DNA of 64,000 nucleotides from 630D-37 sp037478835 (GTDB lineage Bacteria > Chloroflexota > Anaerolineae > Anaerolineales > Villigracilaceae), in NCBI GenBank assembly GCA_037478835.1, contig JBBFLV010000011.1, forward strand, positions 37,667 to 101,666. Direction: 5' to 3'. Shown here piece by piece: positions 8,741 through 18,349 of this stretch. A model generated the notes under the pieces. It had not been told where the DNA came from, searched no databases, and saw nothing but the letters and a program-made list of their open reading frames with translations. The translations under genes and the position numbers were made by a program. The stretch's first letter is position 1. Each line of letters starts with the position of its first letter.

Positions 8741-9772
8741 TTATCTCACCCAATCCAAGCAACAGACCCCATCCGCATCCAGCCAGGTCGGCGGCGATCC
8801 TCCCCAATCCATCAGGCCGGCACTGCGCTTTCCGGCCTGCTCGAAGACCAGTGCTAGTTCTCCTGCCGGCGAAAGCCGAAAATCCAGCAAATGCGTTTCC
8901 TGCCAGGAAGTGAGCCGCCAAAGCCGGCCACTTTCCACATCCACCGCCCAAAGCTCCGTATAGGGCGGGTCTCCTTCCCCGTTCCGTCGGGCAAACGCGA
9001 TCCATTTGCCATCCGCCGACCATAACGGCGCAAGTCCCTGGCCGGCATCGGCCTCGGCCAGGCGCCGCGGCGCCCAATCCGGCGCTTGCAGCACGATCAG
9101 CTCGCCCGGTGGAAACGGCATCGTGCCATCCGGGAAGCGAACGGCGGCGATCTGCCTGCCATCCGGCGACCAGCGCGCAAACGAAAGAATGTCCAACGGC
9201 TCCCTTCGCAAAAGCACCGTTCGCCCACCTTGCCGCACATAGAGTTCACTGCCCCATCCCACCCCTTGCGTCAGGGCAAAGAGCAGGCGGCCGTCAGGGC
9301 CCTCATCCAGGTGATAGGTGAACGGGGAAAGCGGCAGGATGTGCACTTTCCCCTGCCATTCCCAGCGCACCACGCGCGGATCGCTCAGAGAATTAACCCG
9401 CAAATAGACCGCCTGCCCATCGGCGCTCCAACCCAGCAAATGAGCATCCTGCGCCCACGAAGCCGTCGCATCGTGAGGGACCTTGCGCTGCGCATCCCAC
9501 CGAAGCACCTGCGGCCCCGAAGCACAGACGATCTCCAGCGCCAGGCGCCTTCCCTGCGGGGCGGCCAGCAAGCGTTTCCCCGCGCAGCCGGGCGGCAGGG
9601 GCAGATCGAACGATTCGCGCCGTTGTGCACCCTGGAAAAAGACCAGACGTGCCGGGTTTTCCCGGAAAAGGACCAGTTGCGCTGGTTCGGGCAGGAAGGA
9701 TTCTGTGGGTCGTGCACAGCCCCATAGGAGGAAGATCAAAAGGGCCCAGAGGGCGCGCTGCCCGATCCTCAT
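8741..9772 (-). CDS. TolB/PD40-type beta-propeller lipoprotein
   Basis: A 343-residue lipoprotein. The N-terminus 'LLIFLLWGC' provides a lipobox Cys, followed by propeller blades with the 'WSPDGRQIAAVR' and 'WSADGKWIAFAR' PD40 motifs. Such propellers bind partners or substrates outside the membrane; no enzyme motif is seen. The start overlaps the stop of rsmI (ATGA-type), so it is translated from the same mRNA. Confidence 0.8.
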   Translation of the reverse strand: MRIGQRALWALLIFLLWGCARPTESFLPEPAQLVLFRENPARLVFFQGAQRRESFDLPLPPGCAGKRLLAAPQGRRLALEIVCASGPQVLRWDAQRKVPHDATASWAQDAHLLGWSADGQAVYLRVNSLSDPRVVRWEWQGKVHILPLSPFTYHLDEGPDGRLLFALTQGVGWGSELYVRQGGRTVLLRREPLDILSFARWSPDGRQIAAVRFPDGTMPFPPGELIVLQAPDWAPRRLAEADAGQGLAPLWSADGKWIAFARRNGEGDPPYTELWAVDVESGRLWRLTSWQETHLLDFRLSPAGELALVFEQAGKRSAGLMDWGGSPPTWLDADGVCCLDWVR

Positions 9773-10605
9773 GCTTCCAGCCGTTGCAGGTAGTCATAGA
9801 TTTCACCGCGCTTCCAACCGCTTACTTTGCTCAAGCGCCGCGCCAGCTCGGCCGCCGATTCCCCGCGTGCCCGTCCTTCGCGCAGAGCTTGTTCCAGCTC
9901 GGCCTCGCTCCAGCGCGCGGCGATCTCTTCTTTGCTTCCTTCCAGCACCAAGGTAAATTCGCCGCGCGGGGGCTCAAGGTCCAGGTGACGGAGTGCGCTG
10001 CTCACGCTGCCGCGCCAAATTTCTTCGTGCACCTTCGTCAGTTCGCGCGCCAAAGCCAATCTGCGGTCTCCTAATACTTCCAAAACATCCCGTAGCATCT
10101 CCACCAGCCGATGCGGCGCTTCGAGGAAGATCAGCGTATAAGGCAAATTGCGGATGCTTTGAAGTCGGGCACGGCGCTCGCTCGGTTTGCGCGGCAAATA
10201 GCCCAGGTAAAGGAAGGCATCCGTAGGCAGCCCCGAAGCGACCAGCGCCAGGATCGGCGCGGCCGGCCCCGGCACAGGAACGACCGTATGGCCGGCCTCA
10301 ATCGCGGCGCGCACCAGCTCATAGCCCGGATCGTTCAGCGCCGGCGTGCCGGCATCCGAAACCAGCGCCACATCGCCTTCTTCCAGCGCCTGGAGCAGGC
10401 GTGCTTCGCGCTCCCGCAGGTTGTGTGCATGGTAGCTGATCAGCGCTTTATGATGAATGCCCTTCGCCAGCAGGAGCTGACGGGTGCGCCGGGTATCTTC
10501 GGCGGCGATCAGCGGCACTTCTTGCAGAATGCGTTGCGCTCGCGGCGAAAGGTCCTCCAGGTTGCCGATCGGCGTGGCGACGAGGTAGAGCCTACCCATC
10601 TTCAC
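9769..10605 (-). CDS. rsmI: 16S rRNA (cytidine-1402-2'-O)-methyltransferase RsmI
   Basis: A 278-residue SAM-dependent methyltransferase of the tetrapyrrole-methylase fold. The N-terminal 'LYLVATPIGNLEDLSPRA' and 'AAEDTRRTRQLL' are diagnostic of RsmI, and 'LVSDAGTPALNDPG' and 'VPVPGPAAPI' build the cofactor site. It methylates the ribose of C1402 in the decoding centre of 16S rRNA. Its start overlaps the end of hutH and its end overlaps the lipoprotein gene, giving a tightly packed three-gene operon. Confidence 0.95.
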   Translation of the reverse strand: MKMGRLYLVATPIGNLEDLSPRAQRILQEVPLIAAEDTRRTRQLLLAKGIHHKALISYHAHNLREREARLLQALEEGDVALVSDAGTPALNDPGYELVRAAIEAGHTVVPVPGPAAPILALVASGLPTDAFLYLGYLPRKPSERRARLQSIRNLPYTLIFLEAPHRLVEMLRDVLEVLGDRRLALARELTKVHEEIWRGSVSSALRHLDLEPPRGEFTLVLEGSKEEIAARWSEAELEQALREGRARGESAAELARRLSKVSGWKRGEIYDYLQRLEA

Positions 10606-12125
10606 TCCAGCGGGCCGATCTCACGCTCCACGGCCTCGAGAATCTCGCCCGATTTCACCAGTTCTTTCATGATGTTGTGATCGCGATAGAGAGGACGATC
10701 CTCTTCGAGGTGCGGCACATACTTGCGGATGACCTGATGGGCGACCCGAACCCCGCGCCCGTTTTGGAAGGAACGGAAATCCAAGGCTTGAGCCGCGGCC
10801 ATGAATTCAATCCCCAACACGCCATAGGCGTTATCCAAAATCCGCTCGTTCTTCAGTGCCGTGTTCATGCCCATGGAGACGAAATCTTCCTGATCGGCCG
10901 CGGCCGGGATGGATTGAATGCTGGCTGGCATGGAGAGGATGCGCTGCTCGACGATCAGGTGATCGGCGGTATACTGGCTGAGCATCATGCCGGAGAAGAA
11001 GCCGGGATTTGGGGTGAGGAAATCGGGCAGACCCTGTGAAAGTGCCGGGTTGGTCAGGCGGTTGAGCCGTCGCTCGGAGAGCACACACACCATCGTGATG
11101 GCTGCGCCGACCATATCCATCGGCAAGGCGACCGGCGTGCCCTGGAAGTTGGCGCCGGTGAGGGTGAGGTTCTCTTCCGGGATCCAGATGGGATTATCGC
11201 CGACGCCGTTTAGCTCGATCTCCACCTGTTGGCGCGCCCAGCGCAGGGCATCGCGCGCCGCGCCGATCACCTGGGGCGTGGATCGCATGGAATAGGCATC
11301 CTGCACCTTTGTCTTCATTTTGCCGGTGGTCAGGTCGGAGCCTTCGATGCAGCGCATGATATTGCGCGCCGAAGCGATGGCGCCGGGGAAGCCGCGCAGA
11401 CGATGGAGGCGCTCGTCATACGGCTTGAGGTTGGCCAGCAAAGCCTCCAGCGACATGGCGGCGGCGATCTCGGCTTGTTTCAGCCAGCGCTCCATATCAT
11501 AGAGCTGCAAGGCGCTGATTGCGGTGAGCACATTCGAGCCGTTGATCGTCGCCAGTCCATCGCGCGCTTCCAGGCCGGGAATGGGAATGCCGGCCCGTTC
11601 CATCGCCACCCGTCCCGGCAGACGCTCGCCTTGATAGAAGGCCTCCCCTTCGCCCAGGAGCAGGAGCGCAATCTGCGACATCGGCGCCAAATCACCGCTC
11701 GCGCCCACTGAACCCTTCTGGCAGACCACCGGGGTCACGCCTTTGTTCAACATTTCGACCAAGGTGAGGGTGATCTCCGGTCGGCAGGCCGAATTGCCGT
11801 GGGCATGGACGTTGATGCGACTGACCATCGCCGCCCGCACCTGCTCGATCGGCAGCGGATCGCCAATGCCGGCGGCATGGTTATAGATCAGATAGCGTTG
11901 GAACTCCTTGACTTGTTCATCGCTGAGCACGCGCTCTGAAAACTCGCCGATGCCGGTGTTCGTGCCGTACATGATCTCCTTTGCGGCCAGTTTCCGCTCC
12001 AGCAAAGCGCGGCAAATGCGGATGCGCTCCAAGGCTTGCGGGTGTAGCTCCACCGGCTCCCCAAACCGGGCAACCGCCACCAGCTTTTCGATCGTCAAGG
12101 ATGAACCATCCAGGATCACAGTCAT
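10602..12125 (-). CDS. hutH: Histidine ammonia-lyase (MIO-dependent)
   Basis: A 507-residue member of the aromatic amino acid lyase family. The self-forming MIO cofactor triad Ala-Ser-Gly is at residues 142-144 in 'GSVGASGDLAP'. Tyr53 ('YGTNTG') and His83 ('YNHAAG') fall at the same numbers as catalytic residues of the Pseudomonas enzyme, and the Glu of 'DQEDFVSMG' is kept, favouring histidine over Phe/Tyr. It converts histidine to urocanate and ammonia. AGGAG precedes the start. No urocanase or other hut gene is in the window. The 'NVHAHGNS' stretch and the Phe in 'QEDF' (usually His) mark a divergent clade, so another amino acid cannot be excluded. Confidence 0.88.
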   Translation of the reverse strand: MTVILDGSSLTIEKLVAVARFGEPVELHPQALERIRICRALLERKLAAKEIMYGTNTGIGEFSERVLSDEQVKEFQRYLIYNHAAGIGDPLPIEQVRAAMVSRINVHAHGNSACRPEITLTLVEMLNKGVTPVVCQKGSVGASGDLAPMSQIALLLLGEGEAFYQGERLPGRVAMERAGIPIPGLEARDGLATINGSNVLTAISALQLYDMERWLKQAEIAAAMSLEALLANLKPYDERLHRLRGFPGAIASARNIMRCIEGSDLTTGKMKTKVQDAYSMRSTPQVIGAARDALRWARQQVEIELNGVGDNPIWIPEENLTLTGANFQGTPVALPMDMVGAAITMVCVLSERRLNRLTNPALSQGLPDFLTPNPGFFSGMMLSQYTADHLIVEQRILSMPASIQSIPAAADQEDFVSMGMNTALKNERILDNAYGVLGIEFMAAAQALDFRSFQNGRGVRVAHQVIRKYVPHLEEDRPLYRDHNIMKELVKSGEILEAVEREIGPLE

Positions 12126-12298
12126 TGGGAAACTCCTGAAAGAGAGGATGTGGTTCTATTTTACTTCGAGAGAAGGAGACGGAGGGGGAAGGATGGAGAA
12201 TTGGGTCCTGTGCTGCAAGAACTTAGATGGGCGGTTTTGTTGTTCCTGTCTAATGATTCGATGATTTTTTCCTGCCAGAGAGGTTTATAGTTTGCATC

Positions 12299-13093
12299 CT
12301 ACGCGGAAGGGTTTTGCTCCCCTGCTTCCGAAAGCAAGCGCTGCATTTGCAAAGCGTTTTCTACCGCGGCCCCGGCGGCTGTATTGTTGAAGAGAATCCA
12401 CACTTCCCCGGCGGTAGGATGCGAACGGATCCTCTCGGCCAGGGCGCTCAGGAATTCGGGTGGATAGGCCGAAACATATCTGTGAGGCGCACCATGCAAG
12501 CGGTAATAGGCGATCTCCTGCCAGGCGGCCGGTTCTTCACCCTGTGGATGCGGCGCCGGGTGCGCGGCTACACGTCCGATGCGCAAAGAATGCAAGAGCG
12601 ATTCGGCGGCTGCCGTGAACCAGGATGGATGGCGCGGTTCGCAGACGACAGGACCCTCATAGAGCCGCCGCACGCGCTCAAAAAAGGACCTTACGCTTTC
12701 TGCTTCGAAAACCAACTTCGGCGGCAATTGAACCAGCCAAACGCCCAGCTTTTCGCCCAGTGCCAAAGTTCCCTCGTGAAAGCGAAGCAAGGTTTCAAAA
12801 TCGCGCAAGGCCGAAAAGTGGGTGATCGCCCGTGGCAATTTGACGGCAAAACGGAATTCCGGCGGCGTGATCGAGGCCCAACGCGCGTAAGTCTCCGGGC
12901 GGTGCAGGCGATAGAAGGACGAATTGATCTCCACAGCATTCAGGCGGTGTGCATACCGGGTCAACACCGGACCTTCGGCGGGAAATTCCTTTTCCGCAGT
13001 CTTGGGAAGGTTCCAGCCGGCCGTGCCGAGGTAGTACTTTATTCTGTTTCCTGCTTTTGTCGCGGGAAGATGCTTCCCATTCTCACTTCCCAT
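12299..13093 (-). CDS. DUF72 (YecE) family protein
   Basis: A 264-residue TIM-barrel-like DUF72 protein: 'YLGTAGWNLP', 'NAVEINSSFYRLHRPETY' and 'FRFAVKLPRAITHF' are family hallmarks. Biochemical function is unknown. The only canonical start (ATG 13093) lies 55 bp inside the 3' end of recF, an unusually long overlap; no ATG, GTG or TTG was found between it and the conserved core. Translation is probably coupled to recF. Confidence 0.85.
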   Translation of the reverse strand: MGSENGKHLPATKAGNRIKYYLGTAGWNLPKTAEKEFPAEGPVLTRYAHRLNAVEINSSFYRLHRPETYARWASITPPEFRFAVKLPRAITHFSALRDFETLLRFHEGTLALGEKLGVWLVQLPPKLVFEAESVRSFFERVRRLYEGPVVCEPRHPSWFTAAAESLLHSLRIGRVAAHPAPHPQGEEPAAWQEIAYYRLHGAPHRYVSAYPPEFLSALAERIRSHPTAGEVWILFNNTAAGAAVENALQMQRLLSEAGEQNPSA

Positions 13094-14259
13094 ACGGTGG
13101 TCTGTGTGGTAAAGGGTGTCGGAAAGGCTGAAACATCGGTCGCGCTGAGAATGGCCTGATCGTACAGGCTCAGGCGCTGTAACAGGTCCTCTCGGCGCGT
13201 CGGGTCAAGCTCGGCGAGCACTTCATCCAGGAGCAAAAGTGGCCATTCGCCGTTGCGGGCGCGCATCCATTCCATTTCGGCCAGTTTGAGGGAAAGCAAC
13301 GCCGTGCGCACTTGACCGCGCGAGCCGTAATCTCCGAGGTCAATGCCGTTGGCCAGGAAACGCACCTCGTCGCGGTGGGGGCCGATCAGCGTCATCCCGC
13401 GCGCCAATTCTTCCGATCGTATGCGTCGCAAGCGCTCGATGAACCCCTGGCGGATTTCTTCCACGCTCAAGTGGGAGCGATCGACAGAGGTCTGGATGGG
13501 GAGCGCCATTTGGGCGGCGGGCATGGGCAAAGGCTCATAGGCCGGCCGGTAGACCAGGCGCAATACTTCGGCTTGGCGCGTCAGTTCCAAATGGATGCGG
13601 GCGGCCAGTCGCTCCATTTCTTGAATTGCCTGGATGCGCCAGTACATGAGAGGGGCGGCACGCGCCGCCAGTTCCCGATCCCAGATTTCCAGTTCCGAGG
13701 GCTCTCCACTGCGTGCCTGTAGGGCCTTGAGAAGGGCATTGCGCTGTTCCAGCAAACGAGCATATTCGCTCAACGTGGTGGCATATTGTGGAATGGCTTG
13801 TGCCAGTGCCAGGTTCAGGAAGCGCCGGCGTTCCTCCGGCCCGCCTTCGATGATTTGGGTCATGTGAGGAGCGAAGAGGACAGCATTGAAGTGACCGACG
13901 ACCTGACTGAGAGGTTTTTTTACACCATCCAGAAGCACCTCTTTGCGCAGCCGTGGTCCATTGCTCCCGCTGTTTTCCAGGATCAGGCGCAATTCCAGGC
14001 GGTGTTTTCCATCGCGCCGTTGATATTCTCCGATCAGGCGCCCCACAGCCGGCGATTTGCGCGCCTCTAAAAAGTGGATCAATTGTCGCTCCACGTGCGT
14101 TTGGAAGGATGAGAAGGTGGCCAACAGGTAAACGGCTTCCAGAAAATTGGTCTTTCCCTGCGCGTTGGCGCCGATCAGCAAAAGAACCCGCCGGGGCAGG
14201 TCGATGTCCAGGCGGGTGAAATTACGAAAGTTCGTCAGGGAAAGATGGGTAAGATACAT
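13039..14259 (-). CDS. recF: DNA replication and repair protein RecF
   Basis: A 406-residue SMC-like ATPase. Walker A is 'GANAQGKTN' (30-38), the N-terminus 'LSLTNFRNF' is typical of RecF, and Walker B is in 'WPLLLLDEVLAELD' near the C-terminus. RecF with RecO and RecR loads RecA at single-strand gaps. It is in an operon with def (5 bp upstream) and overlaps DUF72 downstream; it is not next to dnaN/gyrB as in many bacteria. The C-terminal tail after 'LSATD' is about 30 residues longer than the core requires. Confidence 0.95.
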   Translation of the reverse strand: MYLTHLSLTNFRNFTRLDIDLPRRVLLLIGANAQGKTNFLEAVYLLATFSSFQTHVERQLIHFLEARKSPAVGRLIGEYQRRDGKHRLELRLILENSGSNGPRLRKEVLLDGVKKPLSQVVGHFNAVLFAPHMTQIIEGGPEERRRFLNLALAQAIPQYATTLSEYARLLEQRNALLKALQARSGEPSELEIWDRELAARAAPLMYWRIQAIQEMERLAARIHLELTRQAEVLRLVYRPAYEPLPMPAAQMALPIQTSVDRSHLSVEEIRQGFIERLRRIRSEELARGMTLIGPHRDEVRFLANGIDLGDYGSRGQVRTALLSLKLAEMEWMRARNGEWPLLLLDEVLAELDPTRREDLLQRLSLYDQAILSATDVSAFPTPFTTQTTVWEVRMGSIFPRQKQETE

Positions 14260-14264
14260 GGAGG

Positions 14265-14780
14265 TTAGACGTTATCCTCCACCGGCAGTTCAGCTTCTTG
14301 CGGTTTCCAGACGCGTGTGGCCCGATCGGTGAACAGGATGCCGTTCAGGTGATCGATCTCATGCTGAAAAATGCGCGCCGTCCAGTTCTTCAGCTTCCAG
14401 CGCACCGGCTGACCGTGGCGGTTCAAACCGCGGACGACGATCGAAACGTGCCGTTCCACTTCGCCCACCAGGCCGGGGATGGAAAGACACCCCTCCACGC
14501 CGCTTTCCATTTCCTGTGAAACGCGGACAATTTCTGGGTTGACGAGCACGTACAGCCGCGGCGGAGCTTCCTCGGCTTCTTCATCTTCGGGATATTCGAC
14601 GACGATCACGCGCAACGGAATGCCGATCTGCGGCGCGGCCAGGCCGACGCCCGGCGCGGCACGCATGGTATCGATCATATCGTCGATCAAAACCTGTAAA
14701 GATTTATCGAATTCGGTTACCGGGCGCGCCTTGCGGCGCAACACCGCATCGGGGATGGTTACAATCGGACGAACACTCAT
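14265..14780 (-). CDS. def: Peptide deformylase
   Basis: A 171-residue metalloenzyme with all three motifs: 'GVGLAAPQIG' (44-53), 'EGCLS' (metal ligand Cys98) and 'HEIDH' (140-144, two His ligands and the catalytic Glu). It removes the formyl group from the first Met of new proteins. An acidic insertion 'EDEEAEEAPP' follows motif 1. Operon with the upstream CNB/PH protein (10 bp gap) and recF (5 bp gap). Confidence 0.96.
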   Translation of the reverse strand: MSVRPIVTIPDAVLRRKARPVTEFDKSLQVLIDDMIDTMRAAPGVGLAAPQIGIPLRVIVVEYPEDEEAEEAPPRLYVLVNPEIVRVSQEMESGVEGCLSIPGLVGEVERHVSIVVRGLNRHGQPVRWKLKNWTARIFQHEIDHLNGILFTDRATRVWKPQEAELPVEDNV

Positions 14781-14790
14781 GTTGCCAATT

Positions 14791-16518
14791 TTACTCCTTT
14801 TTCGGGGGAAGGCCCCGTTCCAGCTCTCTCAGTTCATCGGCGCTCTGATGATAAACGGCCAGCCAATTGGCCATTCGTTCGCGCTCGGCGGCAGCTTCGG
14901 CCTCTTTCTTTTTGGCCATGCGCACCATGCGCCGACGGTCGATATCCGCCTGTACGCCTGCCGGATCGAGGACATTCTCAAAGGCCATCTTCGTACCGCC
15001 TACGGTGATATACACGGTGCCAAAATTGAACAGGTTGGCCAATATCCCTTCGCGGCGATATTCGGTGCTCAGAATATTTTCCAGGGGCGCGGCGGTGCGG
15101 GATTCTTTGCCGAGCGGAGTGCGATCGATGTCAATGATTTGTTCATCGGTCACCTGAAAAATATCGTTTATCCAGTCCAAGTAACGCCAGACGATCACGC
15201 CAAGAGGCGCCAGCATCGCAAAGAAGAGCAGAAGAACCGGCAGGTCGATTTTGAAGGCCGGTTTCAAGACGAACAGACTTAGATTCGGATCCAGCCAAAT
15301 CTTTCCAAGACGGTAGACCCAGGTGGCGAACAGGAGTAAAAAGGTGAGGAGCGGATAGAAGATGTCGCGGAAATAGACCACCCAGTGTTTGCGGTAAACG
15401 ATCGTTGACCCGGCTTCAATGCGCAGGGTGAAGTAGCGAGAAAACAATGCTTTAAAGATAGAACGAGAGGACGGTTCCGGTAGAGAGGCCGTCTCTTCTT
15501 CCGGTTCGGTGACGGTACGAGTGGGCGGTGCCGGCAGTCCCAATCGTGCCCGGATGGCGGCTTTCATTTTCTCTTTTTCCTCTCCCAGCGCGGCCTCTTT
15601 GCTCCGTTGCCATAGTTCTTCGATCATGCGTGCGGCGTGGCTCGGATGGTTCACATAGTGGAAGGGAATTTGTCCGACGAATGTGCGAATGATCACGTTC
15701 CCGTAATCGAATACCCGCCCCCAGTAATCGGATTCAACCCCCACGGAAAGGACGGTTGTGATCGGTGCCTCCTGACGGCTCTCGTGAATGCCGATCACCT
15801 TTTCCATCCAGATGACGCGCTGATTGGTGACGATGTAATAATCGTTGCTCCAGTCGATGTAGAGCCAGATCATCCAACCCACTAAAAGCACCAGAGCGAC
15901 ACTCCCTACGGCCAGGGGTACCATCGAAATGCGCCCCTGGGGCGAAAGCAATGGCAAGAAGGCCAGCACGAAAAGCCCCAAAGGAATCAGCAAGAGCAAA
16001 AGCGGAAGGCTCAAATTCTGGTAGAGGGCAAAGCGATGTTTCCGCGCCAGAAAATAGACCACTTCCTTTGGACGTAGCCACTTGAAACGCAAAGAACGTG
16101 CCAGGCGGCGGGATTCAATCGCTACTTCAAAGTTCGGTCGCAGCTGGGGATGCCGCTTGAGCAATTTTTTCAACACTTCTCCGCCGTGATCCAGCACAAG
16201 CAGGGTGACATTGGTCAACGCTTTTGCCGAGGCGGAACGTGCATGCCCGGAGTAGGCCCCCTCTTCGCCAAAATAATCTCCCTTCTCCAGTGTGGCCAAT
16301 GTGATCAAGTTGTGCCCAGCCTGGCGCTGCAATGCAATTTTGCCTTCAAAGATAAAGTAGAGCGCGCGATCACGGCTTCCCTGCGAGAAGATCACCTCCC
16401 CCGCGACGTAAGTGCGCTCTTCCATTTGGGCTGCCAGTTCTTGGAGATCGCTATCTTTCAGGCCGTGAAAGAGGTGGGATTTTTTGAGAAATGCCAGGCG
16501 CTGCGGAATACCAACCAC
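14791..16518 (-). CDS. Membrane protein: cyclic-nucleotide-binding domain plus two TM-hairpin/bacterial PH units
   Basis: A 575-residue protein. Residues about 10-125 form a cNMP-binding domain ('VIFSQGSRDRALYFI', 'LEKGDYFGEEGAYSG', 'RSASAKALT'). Two similar units follow, each a pair of membrane helices then a bacterial PH domain ('YYIVTNQRVIWMEKVIG' in the first, 'IFQVTDEQIIDIDR' in the second; both followed by 'ILSTEYRR'/'VLSVGVES'-type strands). The C-terminus is a charged helix. The internal duplication plus a nucleotide-sensing head suggests a membrane sensor or scaffold; no enzyme domain is present. First gene of the def-recF-DUF72 run. Confidence 0.82.
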   Translation of the reverse strand: MVGIPQRLAFLKKSHLFHGLKDSDLQELAAQMEERTYVAGEVIFSQGSRDRALYFIFEGKIALQRQAGHNLITLATLEKGDYFGEEGAYSGHARSASAKALTNVTLLVLDHGGEVLKKLLKRHPQLRPNFEVAIESRRLARSLRFKWLRPKEVVYFLARKHRFALYQNLSLPLLLLLIPLGLFVLAFLPLLSPQGRISMVPLAVGSVALVLLVGWMIWLYIDWSNDYYIVTNQRVIWMEKVIGIHESRQEAPITTVLSVGVESDYWGRVFDYGNVIIRTFVGQIPFHYVNHPSHAARMIEELWQRSKEAALGEEKEKMKAAIRARLGLPAPPTRTVTEPEEETASLPEPSSRSIFKALFSRYFTLRIEAGSTIVYRKHWVVYFRDIFYPLLTFLLLFATWVYRLGKIWLDPNLSLFVLKPAFKIDLPVLLLFFAMLAPLGVIVWRYLDWINDIFQVTDEQIIDIDRTPLGKESRTAAPLENILSTEYRREGILANLFNFGTVYITVGGTKMAFENVLDPAGVQADIDRRRMVRMAKKKEAEAAAERERMANWLAVYHQSADELRELERGLPPKKE

Positions 16519-16604
16519 AGTTTATATTGTAGCATGTTTATAAATTCCAGGTGAGGGGATTAGGCTGTGAGCGGTAGACGGTGACCAGACTCCCCGATCA
16601 CACA

Positions 16605-16639
16605 ACCACCCGACCACCCGACCACGCGACTATTCGACC
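16605..16639. repeat. 8-nt tandem repeat (ACCACCCG family), four units
   Basis: Four consecutive octamers, ACCACCCG, ACCACCCG, ACCACGCG, ACTATTCG, then ACC. The last unit runs into the 3' end of miaB and provides its stop codon (TAG on the minus strand at 16630-16632) and last codons. Same family as 25525-25616. Confidence 0.8.
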
Positions 16640-17976
16640 TGCAAAACGGAAAGGCGCTCCGGGATTTCGAGCCGCCCCAACATGGACCATGGCCCGGTCC
16701 AGGTGATCGTCACCGGCAGCACGCGTCCACGCAGGTCTTCCTCGCTTTCGACGAATACCAGCTTATTGGTCGGAGTGCGCCCCTTCCAGCGATCTTTGAC
16801 CTTTTCCTCAAACAGCACCTCTACTTTCTGGCCCAGATAGCGTGCATTGATCTCGGCGGAAATGCGTTCCTGCAGTGCCTCTAACATGCGGAAGCGGCGC
16901 ATTTTCTCCTCTTCCGGCACATCGTCTACCATCCGGCGTTGGGCGACGGTGCCCGGCCGCGGCGAATAGCGCGCCAGATGGGCTATGTCCAGCTTTAGGT
17001 CCTCCAGCAGGCGATAGGTTTGCATGAATTGTTCTTCCGTTTCGCCGGGGAAGCCCACGATAATATCGGTGGCGATCGACACGCCGGGGATGATCTGGCG
17101 GATCTTCTCGATGAGACGGCGATAATCGGCCTGGGTATAGCCGCGCTTCATGCGTGCCAACACCTCGTCATCGCCGGCCTGGACAGGGACCTCGATATGG
17201 GGCATGACCTTTGGCAATTCTGCCACGGTGCGCATGAGCGCTTCGCTGAAGTAGTTCGGGTGCGAGGTCAGGAAACGGATGCGCTCCAGGCCTTCGATCT
17301 CATGGACGATGCGCAGCAAACCGGAAAGATCGGGGCCTTCCGGCAAGTCTTTGCCATAGCGATCGACAATTTGACCCAGCAACGTTACTTCTTTTACGCC
17401 TTGTTCTACCAACGAGCGGATCTCGGTCACGATCTCGCCCACGCGGCGGCTACGTTCTACGCCACGACGATAGGGGATGATACAAAAAGTGCAGGCATGA
17501 GAGCAGCCATAGACCACCGGAACATGGGCCGAAATCAGCCGACCGCGCTCATGAGCCGGGAGCACCAGTTCTTCGTCCATCAACGCATAGCGTCGCGCCG
17601 TCTCGTCCTCTTCTAGATCGCGTGCTTCGCCCTGGGTCAGGAATGAGATCAGGGGGCCGGGATCGGAAGGGGGAGAGAAAACATCCACGAAGGGGAAGCG
17701 CTGCCGTAGGCGCTCGTTCCCGCGCACCCCAACGAGGCATCCCATCACGTTAATCACAACTTCCGGACGACGCTCCTTAATCGGGCGCAGGGAGGAGAGC
17801 CGACCGTACGCCTTATCTTCTGCCGATTGCCGCACAACGCAGGTGTTCAGAATAATGACATCCGCTTCCTCAGCCTGTGGCGTGAAAGCATAGCCCAGGC
17901 GTTCGAGCGCCGAAGCCACGCGCTGGGAATCGGCTACGTTCATTTGACAACCTTCGGTCCAGATATGGTACTTCAT
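16630..17976 (-). CDS. miaB: tRNA-2-methylthio-N6-dimethylallyladenosine synthase MiaB
   Basis: A 448-residue radical-SAM methylthiotransferase. The N-terminal UPF0004 domain has Cys10, Cys46 and Cys80 for the auxiliary cluster; the radical-SAM CxxxCxxC is Cys158, Cys162, Cys165 ('CSHACTFC'); a TRAM domain ends the protein ('LGQKVEVLFEE...'). It adds a methylthio group to i6A37 of tRNAs. The first residues ('IWTEGCQMNVADSQR') favour MiaB over MtaB or RimO. The stop codon lies inside an 8-nt tandem repeat. Confidence 0.94.
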   Translation of the reverse strand: MKYHIWTEGCQMNVADSQRVASALERLGYAFTPQAEEADVIILNTCVVRQSAEDKAYGRLSSLRPIKERRPEVVINVMGCLVGVRGNERLRQRFPFVDVFSPPSDPGPLISFLTQGEARDLEEDETARRYALMDEELVLPAHERGRLISAHVPVVYGCSHACTFCIIPYRRGVERSRRVGEIVTEIRSLVEQGVKEVTLLGQIVDRYGKDLPEGPDLSGLLRIVHEIEGLERIRFLTSHPNYFSEALMRTVAELPKVMPHIEVPVQAGDDEVLARMKRGYTQADYRRLIEKIRQIIPGVSIATDIIVGFPGETEEQFMQTYRLLEDLKLDIAHLARYSPRPGTVAQRRMVDDVPEEEKMRRFRMLEALQERISAEINARYLGQKVEVLFEEKVKDRWKGRTPTNKLVFVESEEDLRGRVLPVTITWTGPWSMLGRLEIPERLSVLQVE

Positions 17977-18349
17977 CGAGAGAAAATTATACCAGAATTG
18001 TCAGGAAAGCAGTTTCTCTCCTCTCATGACCGGGTTTTTTGGGATCTAACGATGCTGAGCTATTGTATGTCGAACGTTAACCGCTGCGATGAAAACGCAC
18101 TGCTCGAAATGGTGATCGGAGAAAGGTGCACCATGAATTTTATCCCCCGCTTATGGCCTCGGTTTCTGCTCGATACCGAGCGGCGGCCTGCATTATGCAT
18201 CTTTGGTTCCGTGAAAGGTGAAAGATTTAGATAATTGCCTTGTTAGTTAAATTTTCGGCGATTTGTACAGAGATCGATTTTCCTATAAATGGGTGTATAA
18301 TTGAATAAACGTTTAAACGCTTTTTCTTTTCTGGCCAAAGGAGGCTACC
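17977..18349. other. Intergenic region between miaB and a divergent lipoprotein gene
   Basis: 373 bp with no supportable gene. A possible promoter for the lipoprotein lies at 18263-18290 (TTGTAC, 15-bp spacer, TATAAA) with a second TATAAT at 18296-18301; the spacing is imperfect so this is tentative. The rest shows no recognised element. Confidence 0.4.
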
